Assembly: GCA_947630865.1 (NCBI GenBank)
Contig: CANRJE010000008.1
Coordinates: 1-27,078 of the forward strand
Length of the DNA stretch: 27,078 nucleotides
Reading direction: 5' to 3'
From: an uncultured Bacilli bacterium
GTDB taxonomy: Bacteria > Bacillota_I > Bacilli_A > RF39 > UBA660
Part shown: piece after piece, positions 1 through 7,256 of the stretch
How positions within the stretch are numbered: position 1 is the stretch's first letter
Layout of the letters: each line of letters opens with the position of its first letter
Position numbers and translations under genes: made by a program
Notes under the pieces: model-generated
The model's database searches: none
Seen by the model: only the letters and a program-made list of their open reading frames with translations
Told to the model about the DNA's origin: nothing

Positions 1-3
1 CAT
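1..3 (-). CDS. Start codon of a divergent gene, probably rpmH (ribosomal protein L34); only the ATG is in the window
   Basis: On the minus strand the window begins with an ATG (3 to 1) preceded by a strong Shine-Dalgarno AGGAGGA (17 to 11 on the + strand numbering), with about 7 bases between them. No codons beyond the start are visible, so the product cannot be read. In Bacilli the gene divergent from dnaA across oriC is almost always rpmH, followed by rnpA and the YidC insertase, so rpmH is the likely identity. This is inferred from position alone. Confidence 0.45.
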
Positions 4-10
4 AATTTCA

Positions 11-69
11 TCCTCCTAGATTAATTTTATCAAATTTTGTATAACTTGACTTATCTAGTTTTTATTATA
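11..69 (-). promoter_or_regulatory. Leader and possible promoter of the divergent gene
   Basis: Reading the minus strand, a TATAAT hexamer lies at 69-64 and the ribosome-binding site AGGAGGA at 17-11, about 50 bases downstream. I do not see a good -35 hexamer at the normal spacing, so the promoter is supported only by the -10 box and its position in front of the divergent start codon. Confidence 0.35.
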
Positions 70-203
70 AGAGTCTTCCTTAATAAAAAATACGTTAAAA
101 AGGATAACATACTTTTTTTAGAAAGTAAATCTTTTTTATTTTTAAGAAAAAATGTCAACTAAAAATTTTGTTTTAATTTTTTTTAATCTTTGGGAAATAG
201 GAG

Positions 204-388
204 TTTTCCACAATCGGTGGATAAGTGATATTCACAATGTTAATAAAGTTATCCACTACAATGTGTAAAACTCTTAATTCTTTTGATATTAAAGGATTCT
301 ATATGTGGATAAGTTAGTGGATAATAAAGTGGAAAACTTTTTGGGAAATAGTTATCCACATAGTTTTCCACCGTTTTTTTGTGGAAAA
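204..388. other. oriC, upstream DnaA-box cluster
   Basis: At least nine sites matching or one base from the DnaA box TTATCCACA fall within 185 bases. Plus-strand sites are 204-212, 249-257, 352-360 (perfect) and 364-372. Minus-strand sites are 216-224, 304-312 (perfect), 316-324, 328-336 and 380-388. Many are the TTTTCCAC variant. Such a cluster between the divergent gene and dnaA corresponds to the incAB region of B. subtilis. It would load DnaA and may also autoregulate dnaA. Boxes occur in both orientations, and 304-336 holds three in a row on the same strand at 12-base spacing, which suits cooperative DnaA binding. Confidence 0.9.
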
Positions 389-553
389 CTACAAGCTTAT
401 TCATTAAAAATAGTTTACATTTTACACTTGTAACAAAATTCTTTTTACCTTAGAATATTATGACAAAGATGAAAGATTATGTCTTTAAGAAAAAGAAAAA
501 TAATTCACCATAATAGTGAATAAAATTTTTAAAAAAAATCTTCTTCTTTGACC
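389..553. other. AT-rich spacer between oriC boxes and the dnaA promoter
   Basis: No ORF or RNA gene is visible. It holds a possible promoter, TTGTAA (428-433), 17 bases, TAGAAT (451-456), and an interrupted inverted repeat TTCAC/GTGAA at 504-520 whose right half overlaps a weak minus-strand DnaA box, TTATTCACT (523-515). This may be an upstream dnaA promoter or a weak DnaA site. Confidence 0.35.
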
Positions 554-582
554 TTTACTTTTTAAAGTAAAATAGGTAGAAT
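554..582 (+). promoter_or_regulatory. Putative dnaA promoter with an inverted repeat over the -35 and spacer
   Basis: TTTACT (554-559) and TAGAAT (577-582) are separated by 17 bases, a fair sigma-A-type promoter 35 bases upstream of the dnaA start. A perfect inverted repeat, TTTACTTT-TT-AAAGTAAA (554-571), covers the -35 and half of the spacer. This is where a repressor dimer would block RNA polymerase. No known operator is recognised in it. Confidence 0.5.
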
Positions 583-616
583 ATAAATACCAAAAATACT
601 AATAAGGAGGTGGAGC

Positions 617-1990
617 GTGAATAAAGAACTTTTATGGGAAAAGTTCTTAAATGAAATACAAAAACGAGTTAATTCCATGGTGTATGCTGCTTGGTTTAGC
701 AAAACTTCTTTATTAGATTTAAAAGATAAAAAAGCTTTAATTTTAGTTCCACATCAAATCTATAAAAAACATTTATCTGATAGTTATCTTGATTTAATCA
801 CAAATGTTTTAAATGATATAGTAGGAGATATTGATGATGTTGAATTTATTTTAGAGGAAGAATTAAAAAATCAAGTTGAAGAACAAGCTAAACCTATTGA
901 AGAGACTATAGCAAAAGTTACTTCTCCAAAATTTCATCATGAATCAAATTTAAAACCAGAATATACCTTTGATACATTTATTGTTGGTGAAAGTAACGAA
1001 GAAGCACATTATGCAGCTTTAAAAGTTGCAGAAAGTCCAGGACTTATATATAATCCTTTATTTATATATGGTAATAGTGGTCTTGGTAAAACACATTTAA
1101 TGCATGCCATTGGTAATTATATTGTTGAACACTCGGATAAAAAAGTTTTATACGTCACAAGTGAACAATTCATCTCAGACTTTTCTGGTATTGCTAGAAG
1201 AGAACCATCAGGAGACGATAATTATAGCTATGCTGAATTTTTTAAAGATAAATATCGTAATATTGATGTATTAATCATTGATGATATTCAATTTTTAGCT
1301 GGGACTAATAAAACGCAACAAGAATTTTTCCATACTTTTGAAGATTTACGAAATGATAAAAAACAAATTATTATATCATCAGATAGATCTCCAAATGATT
1401 TAAAACTTTTAGAAGATAGACTAAGAACCCGTTTCAGTTGGGGAATAACTGTTGATATCTTTCCACCTGATTTAAAACTTCGAATTAATATTCTAAGAAA
1501 AAAAATAGAAGGAGCAAGAATTGATAAAGATATTCCTGATGAAGTTTTAGAATATATTGCTTCTCATATGGCTAGTGATGTTAGACAATTAGAAGGAGCA
1601 ATTAATCGATTACTTGCATGTTCTGCTATGATGGGAGGAGCAGATATAACTTTATCATTTGCAGCAGATGCTTTAAAGGATTCTATAAACAAAGGAACTA
1701 GTGAAAAAAATAATATCTCAAAAATTCAAAAAATTGTAGCTGATTATTTTCAAATATCTGTCGATGATATAAAAAGCAAAAAGAGAAGTTCCAGTATTGC
1801 TTTTCCACGACAAATTGCTATGTTCTTATCTCGTGAATTATTAAACGAATCATTTCAAAGAATTGCTTTAGAATTTGGAGGAAAAGATCATACAACTGTT
1901 ATGCATGCTTGTAAAAAAATTAAAAATGATACTTTTAATAATAAAAATATAAGAGATACAATTGAAAAAATAAAACAAAATATAACTTAA
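617..1990 (+). CDS. dnaA: Chromosomal replication initiator DnaA
   Basis: DnaA is the AAA+ ATPase that binds DnaA boxes, opens the origin and loads the replicative helicase. At 457 residues it has normal length. The order is an N-terminal helicase/partner-binding domain (about 1-80), a short linker rich in Glu and Lys (about 80-113), the AAA+ core (about 114-330), and the C-terminal DNA-binding domain (about 360-457). Walker A GNSGLGKT is at 152-159, Walker B VLIIDD at 218-223, and the DnaA signature DHTTVMHA at 424-431, which contacts the box. The start is GTG, chosen because AAGGAGG (604-610) sits 6 bases before it and the protein begins MNKELLWEKF like other DnaAs. DnaA-box clusters flank the gene on both sides, so autoregulation by DnaA is likely. 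Confidence 0.98.
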   Translation: MNKELLWEKFLNEIQKRVNSMVYAAWFSKTSLLDLKDKKALILVPHQIYKKHLSDSYLDLITNVLNDIVGDIDDVEFILEEELKNQVEEQAKPIEETIAKVTSPKFHHESNLKPEYTFDTFIVGESNEEAHYAALKVAESPGLIYNPLFIYGNSGLGKTHLMHAIGNYIVEHSDKKVLYVTSEQFISDFSGIARREPSGDDNYSYAEFFKDKYRNIDVLIIDDIQFLAGTNKTQQEFFHTFEDLRNDKKQIIISSDRSPNDLKLLEDRLRTRFSWGITVDIFPPDLKLRINILRKKIEGARIDKDIPDEVLEYIASHMASDVRQLEGAINRLLACSAMMGGADITLSFAADALKDSINKGTSEKNNISKIQKIVADYFQISVDDIKSKKRSSSIAFPRQIAMFLSRELLNESFQRIALEFGGKDHTTVMHACKKIKNDTFNNKNIRDTIEKIKQNIT

Positions 1991-1994
1991 TTAT

Positions 1995-2236
1995 TTATCC
2001 ACAAAAAAAGTGTATAAATATCAAGAGTTTTTTGGAGTTATCCACATATATTGGTGGAAAACTTAAGATTTTTAGAAAAGAAAGAACTAATTTTGATAAA
2101 TTAAAAATAACCAAATTAACTCAATGTGGAAAACTAAAAGTTATTCACTAAATTATTCACAACTTTTCCACATATAAAAATCTTCTTAAAAGCTTATCAA
2201 ATAAAGAAAATCTAATCTTTTCCACCAGTATCCACC
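1995..2236. other. oriC, downstream DnaA-box cluster between dnaA and dnaN
   Basis: The dnaA-dnaN gap carries a second box cluster. Plus-strand sites are 1995-2003 and 2038-2046 (both perfect TTATCCACA), 2141-2149, 2153-2161 (TTATTCACA), 2164-2172, 2218-2226 and 2228-2236. Minus-strand sites are 2053-2061 and 2125-2133. This matches the incC part of the bipartite B. subtilis origin, where unwinding occurs. The last two boxes are 1 base apart, both on the + strand, and directly precede the trinucleotide element at 2240-2254. Confidence 0.9.
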
Positions 2237-2276
2237 GTATTATTATTACTATTATATATATAAAATAAATAAAAAA
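2237..2276. other. Origin unwinding element: DnaA-trio-like repeats and AT-rich tract
   Basis: Directly after the two tandem DnaA boxes (2218-2226 and 2228-2236) the + strand reads TTA TTA TTA CTA TTA at 2240-2254, followed by an alternating TA tract and A-rich DNA up to the dnaN ribosome-binding site. Read 3' to 5' on the minus strand this is AAT AAT AAT GAT AAT, five consecutive DnaA-trio triplets. In B. subtilis, tandem boxes followed by DnaA-trios make up the basal unwinding system, where a DnaA filament captures single-stranded DNA. The usual GC-rich spacer is reduced here to about three bases. Confidence 0.75.
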
Positions 2277-2285
2277 GGAGAAAAT

Positions 2286-3410
2286 ATGAAAATAAAAATT
2301 AAAAAAGATTTATTATTAGAAAATTTAAATAAAGTTGCTAAGGCTTTATCAACTAAAAACTTAGTACCTGCACTTGCAGGAATAAAATTTGATTTAGATA
2401 AAGATGGATTAACATTAACAGCTTCTGATAATGATATTACCATAAGAAGTTTTATTCCATATCAAAATGAAGATATGACTATAGAAGAAGAAGGAAGTAT
2501 TATAATACAAGGAAGATATATCTTAGATATTGTAAGAAAACTCCCTGATAATATGATTAATTTAGAAGTTTTTGATGAACTTAAAGTTATAATATCAACA
2601 GAAAATAGTGAATATAATTTAAATGGTATAAATAAAAATGAATATCCAAACATTAATTTAGAATTAAATAAAACACCTATTTTAATTAATAGTAAAGTTT
2701 TTAAGGATTTGGTTAATCAAACAGCTTTTGCTGCTTCAAATGATGAATCTCGTCCACCTCTTACAGGTTTAAATATTAAAATAGTAGGCGATATCTTAGA
2801 ATGTAATTGTACTGATTCTTATCGTTTAGCAAGAAAAACTATAAAATTAGAAAATAATGTTGATACAGATTATAATATTGTGATACCAAGTAAAAATATA
2901 ATAGAAGTCTCTAAATTATTAGCAGATGATGATAAAGATATTGAGCTTCATATATTTAACAATAAAATATTATTCAAATATGAAAATGTTTTATTCCAAA
3001 GTAGACTTATAAATGGAACATTTCCAAATACAACCAATTTACTACCAAAAGAAAGTATGTTAAAAGTAGTTGTAAATGTAGCTGATTTATACAATGTTAT
3101 CGATAGAGTTAGTATTTTAACAAGCGATAAGGAAAAAAATGTTGTAACACTAGAAACTAGTGGGGATACCTTAACTATGAAATCTTCAAGTGCTGAAATA
3201 GGGCGTGTTGAAGAAAAAATGACTATCAAAAAAGATAAAATAGATGATATAACCATTTCTTTTAGTGCAAGATATGTAATGGAAGCTTTAAAAGTATTGG
3301 ATCAAGTGGAATGTGAAATATCATTTGTAGGAGAAGTAAATCCTATTATATTTAAGGGGTTAGGAAACGATGATTTAATTCAACTTGTTTTACCAATTAG
3401 AACATATTAA
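2286..3410 (+). CDS. dnaN: DNA polymerase III beta subunit (sliding clamp) DnaN
   Basis: DnaN forms the ring-shaped dimer that tethers the replicative polymerase and many repair proteins to DNA. The 374-residue length is normal for three clamp folds (about 1-125, 126-250 and 251-374). Family traits are the start MKIKIKKDLLLENLNKVAKA, the TGLNIKI strand, the DSYRLA motif in domain 2, and the conserved end VLPIRTY, part of the partner-binding groove. GGAG at 2277-2280 lies 5 bases before the ATG. The gene follows the origin unwinding region and is closed by a hairpin terminator at 3416-3462, so the dnaA-dnaN unit ends before the ComK-like gene. Confidence 0.97.
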   Translation: MKIKIKKDLLLENLNKVAKALSTKNLVPALAGIKFDLDKDGLTLTASDNDITIRSFIPYQNEDMTIEEEGSIIIQGRYILDIVRKLPDNMINLEVFDELKVIISTENSEYNLNGINKNEYPNINLELNKTPILINSKVFKDLVNQTAFAASNDESRPPLTGLNIKIVGDILECNCTDSYRLARKTIKLENNVDTDYNIVIPSKNIIEVSKLLADDDKDIELHIFNNKILFKYENVLFQSRLINGTFPNTTNLLPKESMLKVVVNVADLYNVIDRVSILTSDKEKNVVTLETSGDTLTMKSSSAEIGRVEEKMTIKKDKIDDITISFSARYVMEALKVLDQVECEISFVGEVNPIIFKGLGNDDLIQLVLPIRTY

Positions 3411-3415
3411 AAAGA

Positions 3416-3462
3416 AAATTTAACTAATTATAAGAAAAAGTTAGTTAAATTTTTTTATTTTT
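3416..3462 (+). terminator. Rho-independent terminator after dnaN
   Basis: A perfect 12-base-pair stem, AAATTTAACTAA (3416-3427) with TTAGTTAAATTT (3441-3452), has a 13-base loop and is followed by a long T-rich tract. The stem has almost no GC, as expected in this genome. It starts 6 bases after the dnaN stop. Confidence 0.8.
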
Positions 3463-3470
3463 CAACTTTT

Positions 3471-3497
3471 TTCGACAAAATACAACAAAATTCGACA
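3471..3497 (-). promoter_or_regulatory. Two putative Spo0A boxes upstream of the comK-like gene
   Basis: TTCGACA occurs at 3471-3477 and again at 3491-3497. On the minus strand both read TGTCGAA, the core 0A box bound by phosphorylated Spo0A. The first lies in the context TTTTGTCGAAAAAA, close to the extended consensus. Start-to-start distance is 20 bases, about two helical turns. They lie after the dnaN terminator and about 90-110 bases before the ComK-like start. Whether this organism has Spo0A cannot be seen in the window. Confidence 0.5.
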
Positions 3498-3521
3498 ATA
3501 AGATAGATTATTCTAACAACC

Positions 3522-3566
3522 AAATTTAAGTTTTTTCCACCAAATTGTGAATAAAATTTAAATTTT
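3522..3566. promoter_or_regulatory. ComK-box-like repeats and DnaA boxes in front of the comK-like gene
   Basis: AAATTTAAGTTTT (3522-3534) and AAATTTAAATTTT (3554-3566) are near-identical repeats. Taken as two AT-boxes of the AAAA-N5-TTTT type (3522-3534 and 3553-3565), each has one mismatch and they are 18 bases apart, one of the spacings known for ComK boxes. Between them lie TTTTCCACC (3533-3541) and a minus-strand TTATTCACA (3554-3546), both DnaA-box-like. The AT-rich background makes the AT-boxes weak evidence alone. Confidence 0.35.
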
Positions 3567-3583
3567 AGGTTGGGGGTGATAAG

Positions 3584-4039
3584 ATGAAACATGAAGTAGA
3601 TTCTTATGAAATTAACAAAAATACTTATGCTATATTAAATTATGATGATGAATTTTCAAAGATAGTTGAACATAAACACGATTATTATTTATCTAAAAAA
3701 ACATACGAAGTAATGGAAGATAGTTGTGAGTATTATGGAAGTACATTAGATGGTCGACTTAAAGGAACAAAAATGATTCTTGGTAGTAATTATAAATTAC
3801 CTATTATTGTAGAAGAAAGTAATGATATAATCTTTTTTCCGACAAATGGTTCAATGAATGAAAAATGTTCTTGGATTTCTCTAAATCATGTAAAAAAATA
3901 TGAAAATGTCAAAGGATATACAAAAGTAACTTTTACTGATGGGAAATCAATTACATTACATGTTTCGAAAGAGTCTTTTGAAATGCAATTATTAAGAGCA
4001 TCAAGACTTCAAAATTTACTTAGAAAAAGAACGATGTAA
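3584..4039 (+). CDS. comK: ComK-family competence transcription factor, C-terminally short
   Basis: This 151-residue protein aligns by eye with B. subtilis ComK (192 residues), the master activator of DNA-uptake genes. Shared features are the opening SYE(I/V)N, the S-C-x-(Y/F)-(Y/F)-G-S block with a following GR..GT (about residues 47-62), LPIIVEESNDIIFFPT against the ComK stretch PPIMVDPSNQIFLFPT, C-x-WIS-x-x-HVK (about 95-105), V-T-F-(T/S)-(D/N)-GK, and SFE-x-Q (about 131-135). It stops about 40 residues early, so the C-terminal part of B. subtilis ComK carrying FMLYPK, the MecA recognition motif, is absent. ATG is preceded by GGGGGTGAT (3572-3580), a strong extended ribosome-binding site. 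It occupies the slot between dnaN and recF where B. subtilis has yaaA. DNA uptake genes are not in view, so the function as competence regulator is inferred from homology. Confidence 0.8.
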   Translation: MKHEVDSYEINKNTYAILNYDDEFSKIVEHKHDYYLSKKTYEVMEDSCEYYGSTLDGRLKGTKMILGSNYKLPIIVEESNDIIFFPTNGSMNEKCSWISLNHVKKYENVKGYTKVTFTDGKSITLHVSKESFEMQLLRASRLQNLLRKRTM

Positions 4040-4092
4040 AAAAAAGACTTTGTAAGAGCAAAAAAATATAGAAAAATGTCTAAAAATGTTAT

Positions 4093-4126
4093 TTTGGGTT
4101 GTTTTAGCCCAAATTTGTGTTATAAT
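4093..4126 (+). promoter_or_regulatory. Hairpin and putative promoter before recF
   Basis: A small inverted repeat, TTTGGG (4093-4098) with CCCAAA (4108-4113), may be a weak terminator for the ComK-like gene or an operator. A perfect -10 TATAAT lies at 4121-4126 with TTGTTT at 4099-4104 (16-base spacing) as the best -35. The hairpin overlaps the -35 and spacer. A promoter here would drive recF-gyrB-gyrA. Confidence 0.45.
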
Positions 4127-4193
4127 AGAGTAGCAAGTATAGGTATATTAACCAATATAAAAATTTGTTTTTTTAGGGTTTTTGTGGTGTTTT

Positions 4194-5336
4194 ATGAGAT
4201 TAAAGAAGATAAAATTGCTAAATTTTCGTAATTATGATGATATAGAATTAGAATTTTCTCCAAATATTAATATCATGATAGGTGAAAATGGAGCAGGAAA
4301 AACAAATATTTTAGAAGCTATATATGTGCTATCACTTACAAAGTCTAATCGTTATGGAACTGATTTTGATTTAATAAAATCAGAAAAAACTAATGCAAAA
4401 ATAGAGGGTGAAGTTTTATATGATGATTATTCTAAATGGTATCAAATAGATATTGATAAGTCTAGTAAAAAAGTCTATATAAATAAAGCACCTTTAAAAA
4501 AAATATCTGAGTATATAGGTTCATTTTGTGTAACAGCCTTTTTACCTAATGATATTGAAATAATAAAAGGTGCACCTAGCATTAGAAGAAATATTTTAAA
4601 TATTCAAATAGGACAACTTTATAATAATTATTTAAAATATATGAATGAATATAATAGTCTTTTAAAGATGCGAAATGAATATTTAAAACGTTTAAACATA
4701 AGTGCTCTTTCTGACATTAAATATTTAGATATTTTAAACTTAAAAATGCAAGAAATAAGTGTAAAGATTTATTATTTTCGTTTTTTTTATGTTTCGGAAG
4801 TTAATAAAATTATAAGTGGTATTTTTAAAAAAATATCAGGTCTTGATGGTTTATGTCTTGAATATGTCAATAATTTAGGAATAGATACCTATGATGAAGA
4901 AAAAATAAAAAATATACTAAATACGAAATGGCACGATAATTTAAATAAAGAATTAATGCAAGGTATGACTCTTTTTGGATTACATCGCGATGACTTAATA
5001 TTTAAAATAAATGGTCTTGATGCTAAGATTTATGCGTCTCAAGGACAACAAAGATTAGTTGTAATTGCCTATAAAATTGCAGAACTCTTAATTTTTCAAA
5101 AAATAAAAGGTGAGTATCCAGTTTTACTATTAGATGATGTGTTCTCAGAAATTGATATAAAAAAGAGAAATAAAATAATAAAATATTTAAATAAAGATTT
5201 ACAAGTAATAATAACAACAACGGATTTAGCTGAAATAGATAAAGAATTAGTTGAAAATGCTAGAGTATTTAATATAAAAAAAGGTGTTATAAAAAATAAA
5301 GGTGGTGTAAGAAATGGAAGAAGAAAAAGTGCTTGA
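4194..5336 (+). CDS. recF: DNA replication and repair protein RecF
   Basis: RecF is an SMC-like ATPase that, with RecO and RecR, loads RecA at gapped DNA and stalled forks. It has 380 residues from this start. Walker A GENGAGKT is at 30-37, preceded by the typical MRLKKIKLLNFRNY opening. The ABC signature is SQGQQR (about 282-287) and the Walker B region is LLLDDVFSEID (about 308-318). An in-frame TTG at 4182 would add MWCF, but the ATG at 4194 gives the family N-terminus and follows GTGGTG (4184-4189). The 3' end overlaps gyrB by 23 bases and ends in TGA, evidence that TGA is a stop codon here. recR, for its pathway partner, is also in the window. Confidence 0.96.
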   Translation: MRLKKIKLLNFRNYDDIELEFSPNINIMIGENGAGKTNILEAIYVLSLTKSNRYGTDFDLIKSEKTNAKIEGEVLYDDYSKWYQIDIDKSSKKVYINKAPLKKISEYIGSFCVTAFLPNDIEIIKGAPSIRRNILNIQIGQLYNNYLKYMNEYNSLLKMRNEYLKRLNISALSDIKYLDILNLKMQEISVKIYYFRFFYVSEVNKIISGIFKKISGLDGLCLEYVNNLGIDTYDEEKIKNILNTKWHDNLNKELMQGMTLFGLHRDDLIFKINGLDAKIYASQGQQRLVVIAYKIAELLIFQKIKGEYPVLLLDDVFSEIDIKKRNKIIKYLNKDLQVIITTTDLAEIDKELVENARVFNIKKGVIKNKGGVRNGRRKSA

Positions 5337-7248
5337 AAAATATGATTCATCAGCTATCCAAGTTTTAGAAGGCTTAGAAGCTGTTCGAAAAAGACCTGGT
5401 ATGTATATAGGAACAACAGATGTAAAAGGATTGCATCATTTAGTTTGGGAAATAGTTGATAATTCAATTGATGAAGCTTTAGCTGGTTACTGTAAAAATA
5501 TAGAAATTGTTATTAATAAAGATAATTCTATTACTGTTAAAGATGATGGAAGAGGAATACCTGTTGATATTCATCCGAAAACTGGTATTTCAACAGTTGA
5601 GACAGTTTATACCGTTTTACATGCTGGAGGAAAATTCGGTGGTGGCGGATATAAGGTATCTGGTGGATTACATGGAGTTGGTGCATCAGTTGTAAATGCT
5701 TTAAGCTCTTGGGTTGAAGTAAACGTTTATAAAGATGGTAAGATTTATAATATTCGTTTTGAAAATGGAGGGCATACTGTTTCTCCACTTCATGAAGTAG
5801 GAACTTGTGATATAAACAGAACAGGAACAACGGTTTCTTTTAAGCCAGATCCAGAAATATTTGATACAGATATCTATGACTATGAAACTTTAAAAACGAG
5901 AGTTAGGGAACTTGCCTTTTTAAATCGTGGTTTATCTTTAAATATAAGAGATGATAGAGATTTAGAAGATACAACTGGTGAAACTTTCATGTATGAAGGT
6001 GGAATAAGTGAATATGTTCGTTTTATAAATCAAGAAAAAACGCCTCTTCATGAAGATATTATTCACTTACAAGGCGAAAAAGATGGAGTATTTTTTGAAG
6101 TTGCTATGCAATATAACACATCATATAATTCAAATATTTATTCCTTTGTTAATAATATTAATACCCATGATGGAGGAACGCACGAAGATGGAGTTAAAAG
6201 AGCTTTAACAAGAGTTATTAATAGTTATGCAAGAAAAAATAATATTTTAAAAGAAAAAGATGAAAATTTAAAAGATGATGATGTAAAAGAAGGACTTACA
6301 ATGATTATTTCTTGTAAGCATCCTAATCCTCAATTTGAAGGACAAACGAAAGGACGTCTTGGAAATAGTGAGGTAAAGAATTTAGCTGATAGTGTTTTTG
6401 CGGAAGGTTTTGAAAGATTTTTACTAGAAAATCCTCAAGAAGCGAGAACTATTATTAGTAAAGCAACGTTAGCAAGAGATGCTAGAATGGCTGCCAAAAG
6501 GGCCAGAGAAGCAACTAGAAAAACGGATTTAACGACAACGAATTTCTTTGGAAAATTAAGTGATTGTAAAAGTAAAGATCCAACAATATCTGAAATATTT
6601 ATAGTCGAGGGAGATTCAGCAGGTGGTAGTGCCAAAAAAGGAAGAGATGCTATGACTCAAGCAATTTTACCACTTCGAGGAAAAATATTAAATGTTGAAA
6701 AAGCAAGACTAGATAAAGCTCTTGGCAATGAAGAAATAAAAACAATTATCACAGCTTTTGGAACAGGAATCGGAGAATACTTTGATTTATCTAAATTAAG
6801 ATATGACAAGATTATTATCATGACCGATGCCGATGTTGATGGAGCACATATTAGAGTTTTACTATTAACTTTATTTTATCGTTTTTTTAAACCAATTGTA
6901 GAAGCAGGACATGTATACGCCGCTCAGCCGCCACTTTTTAGAATTATGCATGGAAAAACGAGAAAGTATGTTTTAGATGAAGATGAAAGAGATGCTTATT
7001 TAAATTCTTTACCTGATAATGTCCGTTCAAGGGTTGAAATTGCTCGAATGAAAGGTTTAGGAGAAATGGATGCCGAAGAGTTAAATGAAACAACTATGGA
7101 CATAAATAAGAGAATTTTAAGGAAAATTACAGTTGGAGATTGTGTTGAAGCTGATAAGATTTTTGAGAAACTTATGGGTGATGATGTAGAACCAAGAAGA
7201 AAATACATTGAAGAAAACGCTCCGAGTGTTATGGATCTTGATATATAG
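5314..7248 (+). CDS. gyrB: DNA gyrase subunit B
   Basis: GyrB is the ATPase subunit of gyrase, which introduces negative supercoils with GyrA. At 644 residues it has the short Gram-positive length. The GHKL ATPase domain carries VDNSIDEALAG (ATP-binding Asn), DDGRGIP and the lid GGLHGVGASVVNALS. The TOPRIM domain has EGDSAGGSAKKGRD with Glu432 and the metal-binding Asp505 and Asp507 in MTDADVDG. PLRGKILNVEKA is also typical. GGTGGTG (5301-5307) lies 6 bases before the ATG, inside recF, so translation is probably coupled. gyrA follows after 8 bases. Its position beside recF and a real gyrA argue for gyrase rather than topoisomerase IV (ParE). Confidence 0.97.
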   Translation: MEEEKVLEKYDSSAIQVLEGLEAVRKRPGMYIGTTDVKGLHHLVWEIVDNSIDEALAGYCKNIEIVINKDNSITVKDDGRGIPVDIHPKTGISTVETVYTVLHAGGKFGGGGYKVSGGLHGVGASVVNALSSWVEVNVYKDGKIYNIRFENGGHTVSPLHEVGTCDINRTGTTVSFKPDPEIFDTDIYDYETLKTRVRELAFLNRGLSLNIRDDRDLEDTTGETFMYEGGISEYVRFINQEKTPLHEDIIHLQGEKDGVFFEVAMQYNTSYNSNIYSFVNNINTHDGGTHEDGVKRALTRVINSYARKNNILKEKDENLKDDDVKEGLTMIISCKHPNPQFEGQTKGRLGNSEVKNLADSVFAEGFERFLLENPQEARTIISKATLARDARMAAKRAREATRKTDLTTTNFFGKLSDCKSKDPTISEIFIVEGDSAGGSAKKGRDAMTQAILPLRGKILNVEKARLDKALGNEEIKTIITAFGTGIGEYFDLSKLRYDKIIIMTDADVDGAHIRVLLLTLFYRFFKPIVEAGHVYAAQPPLFRIMHGKTRKYVLDEDERDAYLNSLPDNVRSRVEIARMKGLGEMDAEELNETTMDINKRILRKITVGDCVEADKIFEKLMGDDVEPRRKYIEENAPSVMDLDI

Positions 7249-7256
7249 GAGGGTGT

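Noticed and set aside
4083..4095. AAAA-N5-TTTT match (K-box half) upstream of recF
   Set aside because: No second half at 8, 18 or 31 bases, and such half-sites are very common at this base composition.
4182..4193. Upstream TTG start for recF adding four residues (MWCF)
   Set aside because: The ATG at 4194 gives the conserved RecF N-terminus and has a better-placed ribosome-binding site.
5537..5830. Minus-strand ORF of 97 codons inside gyrB, and similar antisense ORFs elsewhere
   Set aside because: Shadows of strongly conserved plus-strand genes, with low-complexity translations and no ribosome-binding site.
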